A DNA stretch of 7,301 bases. It comes from an uncultured Armatimonadota bacterium. Its GTDB lineage: Bacteria; Armatimonadota; Armatimonadia; Armatimonadales; Armatimonadaceae. Location of the stretch: NCBI GenBank assembly GCA_903881535.1, contig CAIRTT010000432.1, forward strand, positions 1-7,301, in the 5' to 3' direction. The notes under the pieces were generated by a model. The model was given only the letters and a program-made list of their open reading frames with translations, was not told the DNA's origin and did not search any database. The position numbers and the translations under genes are program-made. This document shows, in pieces, positions 1 to 6,265 of the stretch. Position 1 is the first letter of the stretch; every line of letters starts with the position of its first letter.

Positions 1-425
1 CCCGTTCCCGTCACAAAAGCATCAGGAGCATAAAGATATTGGTCTGTACACGCGTGGACCGTAACCCCTAACCGCTCTGCCTCATGACACACTGTGGAAT
101 CACGTTTTCTGCCTTCTGGTTCTATTTCATCGGAGAACCACAGATCCGTAATCACATGTCGGGAAAGAAAGCGTGGAATCTCAAGTTCCGGTTGGCCATC
201 GAGAACGAAGAGCTTTCCACCCAGAACCTTGAGATCCTGTGCAAGGGATGCAAGGGCATCGTCGAACATTTCGGTACGCGCCGCAAACGCACCCGTCCCG
301 TTTCTGTAGCGGCTGTCTCGCACAACAACGCATGCGACTTGATCGCCTCGTTCCACAGGTTTACGAAATGCCTGTAGGTCATCTAGCCGGAGTGATCTTC
401 GAAACCAGATTAGAGATCGGGACAT
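1..425 (-). CDS. phrB: DNA photolyase, N-terminal part (3' end beyond window edge)
   Basis: An open frame of 141 codons runs from ATG at 425 to the left edge without a stop. The start is supported by AAGAGG at 437-442, 11 nt upstream. The protein opens with MSRSLIWFRRSLRLDDLQAF, the first beta strand and WFRR-DLRL element of the photolyase/cryptochrome alpha/beta antenna domain. Residues 50-80 follow the family pattern of a long helix, then LGGKLFVLDGQPE, the 'LG..L.V..G.P' element. Residues 95-125 match the helix and strand ending in ERLGV, and LYAPDAFVTGTG (131 onward) resembles the class I CPD photolyase 'P..V.TG.G' segment before the missing YxVFTPF. By family knowledge the full protein, about 450-500 residues, would use FAD and an antenna cofactor to split UV pyrimidine dimers in light. 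The usual WFRRDLRL.DN.AL motif is altered (Asp to Ser, Asn to Leu). The FAD-binding half is outside the window, so photolyase versus cryptochrome cannot be settled. Confidence 0.82.
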   Translation of the reverse strand, partial: MSRSLIWFRRSLRLDDLQAFRKPVERGDQVACVVVRDSRYRNGTGAFAARTEMFDDALASLAQDLKVLGGKLFVLDGQPELEIPRFLSRHVITDLWFSDEIEPEGRKRDSTVCHEAERLGVTVHACTDQYLYAPDAFVTGT

Positions 426-440
426 ATTATCGTTTGCCTC

Positions 441-477
441 TTAAACAAAGAACCGGGTAATAAAAATTACCCGGTTC
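441..477 (-). terminator. Rho-independent terminator after tRNA-Ala
   Basis: A perfect 12-bp inverted repeat (450-461 pairing with 466-477, loop AAAA on the plus strand) starts 3 nt after the tRNA 3' end. On the minus strand it is followed by TTTGTTT. The T-rich side lies only on the minus-strand exit, so it ends leftward transcripts. With no other terminator between the permease stop at 598 and this point, it probably also ends the ABC operon transcript. It sits directly upstream of the photolyase ribosome binding site. Confidence 0.85.
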
Positions 478-480
478 GAG

Positions 481-556
<76 letters not shown>

Positions 557-564
557 CGCAGAGG

Positions 565-592
565 ATTATACCACGCTAGTTTCCACGTTCAA
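565..592 (-). promoter_or_regulatory. Sigma70-type promoter of the tRNA-Ala gene
   Basis: The minus strand has -35 TTGAAC (587-592), a 16-nt spacer and a consensus -10 TATAAT (565-570). TGG directly precedes the -10 and forms an extended -10 element. The predicted start, near 558, is only about 5 nt before the mature tRNA 5' end. The promoter lies in the 44-nt gap after the permease stop codon, so the tRNA can be made independently of the ABC operon. Confidence 0.8.
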
Positions 593-597
593 GTGTA

Positions 598-1893
598 TTA
601 GCGTCCTCCGAGTCCTGACAGCGACACACCTTCTATAAAGTAGCGTTGCGAGAAGAAGAACAAGACTACGATTGGGAGAACGACCATCGTGGATGCAGCC
701 ATCATCAAGCCTGGTTCTCCCGCATGATCCTGCTGGTACAGCTGAAGTCCATAGGCCATCGGCATTTGCTCAGGGCTGCTCAGGTAGATGAGTGGTCCCT
801 GGAAGTTATTCCATGCTGCGAGTACTGCCATGATGGCAATTGCAGCAAGCGCCGGCTTGACTTGCGGAAGCATCACCTTCCAATAGGTTGTAAATGGTCC
901 ACATCCATCTATCTTGGCTGCATCTTCAAGTTCATTCGGGATGCCCAGAAAGAACTGTCTCAGCAAAAAGATATTGAACGCGGAGCCAAAGAATGCAGGC
1001 ACCCAGAGTGGTCTTAGCGTGTCAATCCAGCCTAGCGACCGGAAGATAAGGAACTGCGGCATGAGGGTGACCGCACCTGGAATCATCATCGTTGCAAGCA
1101 TCACCTTGAACCAGCCCTCACGCCCTGGCCATTTTAGCCGTGCAAAGGAGTAAGCGACCATCGATGATGAAAGAACCGTACCAAGCACGCTGAGGATGGT
1201 TAGGATCAAGCTGTTCTTTAGAAATGTCCAGCCATAGTAAGTTTCTGGTGGCAGATACATCAGCGCTTCAACGTAGTTCATCCAGCGTGGCTCAATGCGT
1301 CGTACTTTTGTCAGTTCGCTTCGCGTTGCTGTGGTGACCTTTGACTTGTCAACATTGCCATCCTCCATAAGAGGGGCGACCTTGATATCCCCAGATGGTA
1401 ATTCTTCGAACTCAACTACCTTTGTGCCGTCCTTCAGCGTCGACAGACGGCCAGAGGTACCATCGGGGCGTTTCACCGAATGAACCAGTATTTGCTGCGT
1501 AGGAATCCAGACGGGTGGAAAAACAGCCTGTTCATCATCACTCTTCAGACTGGTCGAAACCAACCATGCGAATGGAATGACAAACAGGAATGTTCCTGCT
1601 AAGAGGACCATATGGGTCGCTGAGAGCCGGACAATCTCTGACGCATGATCCTTATTTCGAGTTGTCGCTTTCAATATTCGAATGGCAACAACGCAAGCAA
1701 CAATGTCTCCAGCAATGAGAACGATGTTATGTCGTACGCCGAATGCGAGAATCAAAAGCGATGCTAGCAAAGCCACAGCGAAAGCGCTCGTTGCTATAGA
1801 CTTTTTACGAACCGTCGCTATGAGCGCTCCGATAGCGAATGCAAACGCAACCAATGCACCAGCGATGGCAACCAACCAGATTAATTGCTGCAT
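598..1893 (-). CDS. MalG-type carbohydrate ABC transporter permease with N-terminal helices and loop insertion
   Basis: This 431-residue inner-membrane protein is a sugar-importer permease of the binding-protein-dependent transport (BPD_transp_1, MalG-like) family. The core runs from a helix at about 95-115, through STSLK and FPPVWIP, to five further helices between about 225 and 418. The cytoplasmic EAA loop that docks on the ATPase is clear at 321-347 (ELEDAAKIDG...LPQVKP). Relatives usually have about 270-300 residues. The excess here is three hydrophobic segments (about 2-27, 33-53, 56-75) plus a polar insertion at about 135-201 in the first extracytoplasmic loop, between FPPVWIP and RWMNYVEAL. 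The ATG shares its A with the TAA of the upstream fusion gene (TAATG), and GAGGGAG at 1904-1910 lies 10 nt upstream, so the two genes are co-translated partners. Substrate cannot be read from sequence; sugar or oligosaccharide import is inferred from family. Confidence 0.93.
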   Translation of the reverse strand: MQQLIWLVAIAGALVAFAFAIGALIATVRKKSIATSAFAVALLASLLILAFGVRHNIVLIAGDIVACVVAIRILKATTRNKDHASEIVRLSATHMVLLAGTFLFVIPFAWLVSTSLKSDDEQAVFPPVWIPTQQILVHSVKRPDGTSGRLSTLKDGTKVVEFEELPSGDIKVAPLMEDGNVDKSKVTTATRSELTKVRRIEPRWMNYVEALMYLPPETYYGWTFLKNSLILTILSVLGTVLSSSMVAYSFARLKWPGREGWFKVMLATMMIPGAVTLMPQFLIFRSLGWIDTLRPLWVPAFFGSAFNIFLLRQFFLGIPNELEDAAKIDGCGPFTTYWKVMLPQVKPALAAIAIMAVLAAWNNFQGPLIYLSSPEQMPMAYGLQLYQQDHAGEPGLMMAASTMVVLPIVVLFFFSQRYFIEGVSLSGLGGR

Positions 1894-4319
1894 TACTTTG
1901 CATCTCCCTCATAGTGAACCCACTTCTTCTGGCCAGCCCATTGGAGAAGCGTTAGCACTAGGATAACAACAAAGATGATCCAGGCGAGTGCCGAGGCGTA
2001 CCCCATTTTGAAGTAGCGGAATGCGTTGTTGAACAGCAACAGCACTGGCATCAGCAAGCTGTCACCCGGCCCTGAGCCACCATCCCCTCCCGCCATCACG
2101 TAAACACGGTCAAACTCTTGGATTGCTCCGATTGTTCCCATGATGAGGTTGAAGAAGATGTACGGGCTAAGGAGAGGCAGCGTGATATTTTTGAACTTCG
2201 AAAGAGTACCTGCTCCATCGATGCTTGCTGCTTCCTGAAGGGATACAGGGATACCCTGCAATCCAGCAAGCCAGAGAATCATCCCGCCGCCAGCGCCCCA
2301 CAGTCCCTGTACGATAAGGCCTGGTTTTGACCATTCTGGTACACCGAACCAACCAGGTGGCACGATGTCAAACCAAACGGTGAACGTCTGCTTCCACAGA
2401 GCGTTGATAAGGCCTTTGTTTGGATCACCCGCAAGCACCCACATCCAGAGGACTGCCGATGCAATGGCGGGAACGATGCTCGGAATGTAGAAAGCTGTCC
2501 GGTAAAAAGCCATTCCTTTGACTTTTTGATTGAGGAGCAGCGCTATGCACAAACCGGTTGACATACCGAGTGGAATCCCGATGAACGCTGTGTAAAGGAC
2601 GTTAGTAAGTGCCGTTACAAGCAGCTCACGATCATCCACAAACAGTTCTTGGAAGTTACCAAAGCCTACCGATCGCGGTGCGTGAAGCACATCGTAGTCA
2701 CAGAACGCAAGCAATGCGCTCGCAACAATTGGCCCAAGCGTCAAGAGAATGAAACCAACAATCCAAGGACCGGCCATTAGGTAACCAGCCAGCGCATCCC
2801 GCTTTGCCATTCGGGAATTGCCGAGCTCTTTTCGCATCCGAACAAAGCCATACGCAAGTCCAGCAACCGTGATCAGGCCGATAATAACGAGGGGAACTGT
2901 CGCGTTAAACAGTGGCAGGCGGTCGCGTTTTTCTGCTTTGTCGAGTGCCTTTTGAACAATAGCCTGCTGCTCTGCGAGGGCCACCTCTGGCTTTTGTTCT
3001 CCAAGCGAAGCACGTTCCATTGCACGTACGTGTGCATCCCACAGCGTCTGTCCAACAAAGGTTACTGGGCGGTAGTTTGCTTTGGGAAGGATGTCGATGT
3101 AAGACTTTTGTGCGGCATAAAGCCTAGTCAGGGTTGGAGGAAACTCTTTCAACAGTACATCGTTGATCTTGGCATTTGCCGTAAGTCCAAAGACATACGG
3201 ACGTCCAAGGCGCTCGTTGTAAGCTTTTGCGGCGATGTTGTAGGTACGGTAGCCATCTTCGCTAAGCATGAACTTGATAAAACGCCAGCCAGCCTCTGGT
3301 TGTTTGGCTCCCTGAGGAATCGCAAACGAGTAGCCGCCTGTCCACGTCAGCTGCGGGTCCATCCCCTTAAAGCGTCCCGTTCCATTTAGGCGGGCTTCGG
3401 GTACGGGCGGTGGCGCTACGCCAAAGTCAAGGTCAGGGGCATATCGTGCAATATTTGGGATAACCCACGAACCGTGAATAACCATCCCGATTTTGCCGAT
3501 GAAGAATGGATCTTGCTCACCACTTTGAAAGCCTGACTGAAACACATTGACTGCGTTGTAGCCACCTGCATCGTTATAGAGGTCTACCAGAAACTGCAAG
3601 GCCTCAACATTTTCAGGAGTATTGAGCGTACAAGTTTTGCCATCTTGGGTCATAAATGACCCGCCGTTCATCCAAGAGTAGATGTAAAACCAGGAGTTTC
3701 CGTAGGTGCTCAGGTGCGGAACGTAGCCGATGCGCTTATATGTTCCATCCGCGTTTCGGGATGTAATTTTCTTCGCCATCGCACGCAGCTCTTCCCATGT
3801 GCGTGGTGGCTTATCAGGATCAAGTCCTGCATCGCGAAAAACCTTGCGGTTGTACATCAACATCCGGTCGTCGATACCGGTTGGAATTGCAAAGACCTTC
3901 CCCTGATACACAGCTTCCTTCCAAGCTGCTGGATAGTAGTTAGATTCCTTAATGGACTCAGGACCGGACTCTTTGGCAAGAAAACCGTCCAATGGCATGA
4001 ACGTGCCACGACTTGCCCAGTCTCCAACAGTAAATCTGTCCTGATGAATAACATCCGGAGGAGCACCGCCGACAATACTGGTCATCAGCTTCTGAGGATT
4101 CATCTTCCCAGCGCCGATGGACAGGTTTGATACATCGATGTCAGGATTCAGTCGCTCAAATTTAGCTATTTGAGCATCCAAACCTGCCGTTTCCTTGCCA
4201 GATTGGAGCCCCCAGACAACCAGTTTGATCTTGTCAGCCTTGGCAATCGCGGGCGATATGGCAAGGAGAGTTGTAGCTAACAATGCAAAAATGATGGGTC
4301 GAACAACACGCATCTTCAC
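1893..4319 (-). CDS. Solute-binding protein fused to MalF-type ABC permease
   Basis: This 808-residue protein joins two normally separate importer parts. Residues 1-28 form a Sec signal peptide (n-region MKMRVVR, hydrophobic core, AKA-D cleavage site). Residues about 30-465 are a family 1 extracellular sugar-binding protein, with recognisable elements such as NPDIDV, PPDVIHQD, YNRKVFRDAGL and TWEELR. A helix at about 473-494 followed by RMRK anchors it with the C-terminal side inside. Residues about 508-800 are a MalF-like permease, with an EAA loop at 693-719 (SLQEAASIDGAG...LPLLSP) and a final helix near 775-795. The GTG start at 4319 is chosen because AAGGGGG (4329-4335) lies 9 nt upstream and the promoter start site is near 4340. 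ATG at 4313 is a close alternative, and longer in-frame versions would begin upstream of the promoter. The frame is intact throughout. No ATPase is encoded beside it. Confidence 0.9.
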   Translation of the reverse strand: MKMRVVRPIIFALLATTLLAISPAIAKADKIKLVVWGLQSGKETAGLDAQIAKFERLNPDIDVSNLSIGAGKMNPQKLMTSIVGGAPPDVIHQDRFTVGDWASRGTFMPLDGFLAKESGPESIKESNYYPAAWKEAVYQGKVFAIPTGIDDRMLMYNRKVFRDAGLDPDKPPRTWEELRAMAKKITSRNADGTYKRIGYVPHLSTYGNSWFYIYSWMNGGSFMTQDGKTCTLNTPENVEALQFLVDLYNDAGGYNAVNVFQSGFQSGEQDPFFIGKIGMVIHGSWVIPNIARYAPDLDFGVAPPPVPEARLNGTGRFKGMDPQLTWTGGYSFAIPQGAKQPEAGWRFIKFMLSEDGYRTYNIAAKAYNERLGRPYVFGLTANAKINDVLLKEFPPTLTRLYAAQKSYIDILPKANYRPVTFVGQTLWDAHVRAMERASLGEQKPEVALAEQQAIVQKALDKAEKRDRLPLFNATVPLVIIGLITVAGLAYGFVRMRKELGNSRMAKRDALAGYLMAGPWIVGFILLTLGPIVASALLAFCDYDVLHAPRSVGFGNFQELFVDDRELLVTALTNVLYTAFIGIPLGMSTGLCIALLLNQKVKGMAFYRTAFYIPSIVPAIASAVLWMWVLAGDPNKGLINALWKQTFTVWFDIVPPGWFGVPEWSKPGLIVQGLWGAGGGMILWLAGLQGIPVSLQEAASIDGAGTLSKFKNITLPLLSPYIFFNLIMGTIGAIQEFDRVYVMAGGDGGSGPGDSLLMPVLLLFNNAFRYFKMGYASALAWIIFVVILVLTLLQWAGQKKWVHYEGDAK

Positions 4320-4328
4320 GTGGCACAT

Positions 4329-4335
4329 CCCCCTT
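4329..4335 (-). promoter_or_regulatory. Ribosome binding site that decides the fusion gene start
   Basis: AAGGGGG on the minus strand sits 9 nt before GTG at 4319 and 15 nt before ATG at 4313. It immediately abuts ATG at 4326-4328, which is too close for that codon to be used. This favours GTG 4319 and gives a normal short positively charged signal-peptide start. Confidence 0.6.
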
Positions 4336-4345
4336 CTACGAGCCA

Positions 4346-4374
4346 ATATTAGGAGCGTTTGTGTACAATTACAA
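4346..4374 (-). promoter_or_regulatory. Sigma70-type promoter of the ABC importer operon
   Basis: The minus strand has -35 TTGTAA (4369-4374), a 17-nt spacer and -10 TAATAT (4346-4351). Transcription would start near 4339-4340, leaving a leader of about 20 nt with the Shine-Dalgarno inside it. The spacer and -35 region contain TTGT...ACAA half-sites that could be an operator, but this is not demonstrable here. Confidence 0.7.
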
Positions 4375-4901
4375 GGGTGCTTCGAATACACTCCTGTGTG
4401 CAGCCTGCAATTTCATCCAACCGATTGGGTATTGAAACGCATTTTCAACTATCTAGGGATATTCCTCCGGATGCGCGCACTGAAATTTTGGGTGCGGTTG
4501 GCTTGACTATTCCTGATTATCGGTTTTGGATACCTGTCTCCATTTTGCCTGATTACGGGACGCAGGTTAGCCTAACGAGACTAGGAAATCACAACCAGAC
4601 AATTCTCTTGAGCGGCGGTCGAACGTCAATTCGTCGGATCGAACTGCTAAAGCTTTGTCTATCGCTTGGATTCGAGCTGAACACGATGTTTCTTCCGACA
4701 CTTGCCATTGGTCCAGGTCTTACGGTATCCATCGCTTGCAATGTTGAACCATTCAACTTTCATCCACGACTCATTGACGATGGAAACAGAATCGACGGAT
4801 GTTCGGTGACATTTACATACGCAAATGGTTCACAAAACAGATCCCTTGAGTTGACAATTATTTCCGTAGTTTGCCGCACGTGTGGTTTCTCACAGATGTA
4901 A
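4359..4901 (+). CDS. Hypothetical protein of unknown family, start uncertain
   Basis: An uninterrupted frame of 180 codons fills most of the space between the divergent ABC promoter and rph. I recognise no family. The product has no signal peptide or transmembrane helix and alternates short hydrophobic strands (YRFWIPVSILP, NTMFLPTLAI, GLTVSIACNV, SVTFTYA), suggesting a mostly beta soluble protein. A C-x2-C pair (CRTC) lies seven residues from the C-terminus. Codon choice resembles the neighbours and no competing long frame exists, which favours a real gene. Against it, no ATG start is available near the 5' end. TTG at 4359 has AGGAG only 3 nt upstream, the GTGs at 4377 and 4398 lack a well-spaced site, and an in-frame stop lies at 4350. 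The first part also overlaps the ABC promoter on the other strand. It ends 51 nt before rph and could be co-transcribed with it. If it is not a gene, 4375-4941 is otherwise featureless apart from a short inverted repeat. Confidence 0.45.
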   Translation: MCTITRVLRIHSCVQPAISSNRLGIETHFQLSRDIPPDARTEILGAVGLTIPDYRFWIPVSILPDYGTQVSLTRLGNHNQTILLSGGRTSIRRIELLKLCLSLGFELNTMFLPTLAIGPGLTVSIACNVEPFNFHPRLIDDGNRIDGCSVTFTYANGSQNRSLELTIISVVCRTCGFSQM

Positions 4902-4941
4902 AATAATGTGTATTCGTTGCCGCATATTCTTAGGCAGGACC

Positions 4942-4945
4942 GGAG
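4942..4945 (+). promoter_or_regulatory. Ribosome binding site that decides the rph start
   Basis: GGAG lies 7 nt before ATG at 4953. An upstream in-frame ATG at 4908 would add 15 residues that match nothing in the RNase PH family and has no such site. The start of family homology (R-x-D-x-R) coincides with 4953. Confidence 0.7.
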
Positions 4946-4952
4946 ATTTATA

Positions 4953-5654
4953 ATGCTTAGACTTGACAATCGTGAACCGCTGGACCTACGCAACCTTGAA
5001 ATCATTCCTAATGCGATGCCATTTGCGGAGGGGAGTTGTCAGATTAATCTTGGCGATACCCGTGTTCTTTGTACAGCAACGATCGAGGAACGTGTTCCTG
5101 GCTGGATGAAGGGTAAAGGCAGCGGTTGGCTTACGGGTGAGTATGCGATGCTGCCTCGGTCAGGCCGCGACCGTAACGAACGTGACCGCCTGAAACCCAA
5201 TGGAAGAACCATTGAAATTCAACGCCTGATCGGTCGCAGCCTCCGCGCAGTTGTTGACCTTGAACGGCTTGGCGAGCGAACAATCATCCTGGACTGTGAT
5301 GTCATTGGCGCTGATGGTGGTACCCGTTGTGCATCAATCACCGGGGCTTACGTTGCACTTTGCCTTGCAGTTAAAAATTTGGGGATGTCCAACAAGTTCA
5401 TCACCAGCCAGATTGCTGCGGTAAGTGTGGGTGTTGTCGGTGGGGTGCCCCTCTTGGATCTTTGTTACGAAGAAGATAGTCGTGCACAGGTCGACATGAA
5501 TGTAGTTGCCCTTGCGGATGGACGTTACGTCGAGGTCCAAGGAACTGCGGAAGGTTTGCCGTATGACCGGGTGATGATGAATAAACTCCTGGATGTAGCC
5601 CAAGTTGGCATGGACCAATTATTCGCCGAACAGCTGAAGGCTATGAATCGTTGA
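4953..5654 (+). CDS. rph: Ribonuclease PH
   Basis: RNase PH is a phosphorolytic 3'-to-5' exoribonuclease. It trims the 3' ends of tRNA precursors using phosphate and normally assembles as a hexameric ring in the cytoplasm. The 233-residue product aligns along its whole length with the E. coli enzyme: AEGSCQINLGDTRVLCTATIEE at 25-46, GWLTGEYAMLPR at 58-69, GRTIEIQRLIGRSLRA at 84-99, and DCDVIGADGGTR at 114-125. The basic residues R69, R74, R77 and R85, the phosphate-site T124-R125, and the acidic pair D175/D181 in EDSRAQVDMNVV are all present. It is slightly shorter than usual (about 238-245), with two residues missing just before GRT. Small deviations are QADGG to GADGG and TRTAS to TRCAS. 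It overlaps rdgB by 4 nt, an arrangement seen in many bacteria. No convincing promoter of its own is visible upstream. Confidence 0.96.
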   Translation: MLRLDNREPLDLRNLEIIPNAMPFAEGSCQINLGDTRVLCTATIEERVPGWMKGKGSGWLTGEYAMLPRSGRDRNERDRLKPNGRTIEIQRLIGRSLRAVVDLERLGERTIILDCDVIGADGGTRCASITGAYVALCLAVKNLGMSNKFITSQIAAVSVGVVGGVPLLDLCYEEDSRAQVDMNVVALADGRYVEVQGTAEGLPYDRVMMNKLLDVAQVGMDQLFAEQLKAMNR

Positions 5655-6265
5655 GCAAAACAAGACTGATTCTCGCAACACACAACGCACACAAGGTTGA
5701 TGAGCTGCAACAGATGTTGGCTGGCTTTCCGGTAGATGTTTGTTCGATGTTGGACTTCCCGGGAATTCCAGAGCCTGAAGAGACAGGGGCGACATTTTTA
5801 GAGAATGCGACCATTAAGGCTAAGGCTGCATCAGCGTATACGGGCTTACCTGCCCTCGCGGATGACAGTGGTATTTGTATTGATGCATTGGGTGGTGCAC
5901 CTGGTATTTTCAGTGCGCGTTGGGCAGGGCAAGGATCAACTGCCGATGATTGGATTCAAAAGACTCTTGAACTTCTAGATGGAACACAAGATGACCTGCG
6001 AACATGTCGTTATGTGTGTGCCCTTTCCCTTACAGATGCGGCCGGTAATGTGATTGGTGTTTCTGAAGGAACGATGGAAGGACGAATTGGCTATTCCCCA
6101 TCTGGTCAGGGTGGCTTTGGGTACGACCCAATCTTTCTCGTTGCACCGAAGTACGACATCACTGCTGCAGAGCTCAGTCCTGAAGAAAAGCACGCTATTT
6201 CGCATCGTGGCCTTGCCCTACGAAATATGCTCGCGATGGTATCGGAATCTAATCTGCTGGGTTAA
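5651..6265 (+). CDS. rdgB: Non-canonical purine NTP pyrophosphatase (RdgB/HAM1 family)
   Basis: This enzyme hydrolyses dITP, ITP and XTP to monophosphates plus pyrophosphate, keeping deaminated purines out of DNA and RNA. The 204-residue length is normal. Signature elements appear in order: the N-terminal nucleotide-binding ATHNAHK (9-15), ETGATFLENATIKAKAA (44-60), the catalytic-acid region ALADDSG (68-74), PGIFSARW (84-91), GQGGFGYDPIF (152-162) and ELSPEEKHAISHRG (174-187). The start is TTG, overlapping the rph stop as TTGA, with GAAGG (5636-5640) 10 nt upstream inside rph. TTG is preferred because homology begins three residues later, so the pair is probably translationally coupled. The last 17 bp overlap the convergent esterase gene. 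Confidence 0.96.
   Translation: MSKTRLILATHNAHKVDELQQMLAGFPVDVCSMLDFPGIPEPEETGATFLENATIKAKAASAYTGLPALADDSGICIDALGGAPGIFSARWAGQGSTADDWIQKTLELLDGTQDDLRTCRYVCALSLTDAAGNVIGVSEGTMEGRIGYSPSGQGGFGYDPIFLVAPKYDITAAELSPEEKHAISHRGLALRNMLAMVSESNLLG

Noticed and set aside
152..382. Minus-strand frame of 76 codons and plus-strand frames of 71-97 codons at the left edge
   Set aside because: They are other-frame shadows of the photolyase, whose own frame spans the region with clear family motifs.
2952..3389. Plus-strand frame of 145 codons inside the binding-protein domain
   Set aside because: It is antisense to a confidently assigned conserved domain, has no ribosome site, and its Cys/Ser-rich composition fits a shadow frame.
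4321..4340. TGGCAC followed by CCTTC, resembling a sigma54 promoter on the plus strand
   Set aside because: The second element does not match the GC-containing TTGCW block at the required spacing, and the region is the leader of the minus-strand operon.
4851..4856. Perfect TTGACA -35 hexamer upstream of rph
   Set aside because: No acceptable -10 lies 16-18 nt downstream, and the nearest TAAAAT (4899) is far too distant. It is not annotated as a promoter.
4908..4952. Upstream ATG extension of rph by 15 residues
   Set aside because: The extra residues do not match the family, and the Shine-Dalgarno and homology both point to the ATG at 4953.
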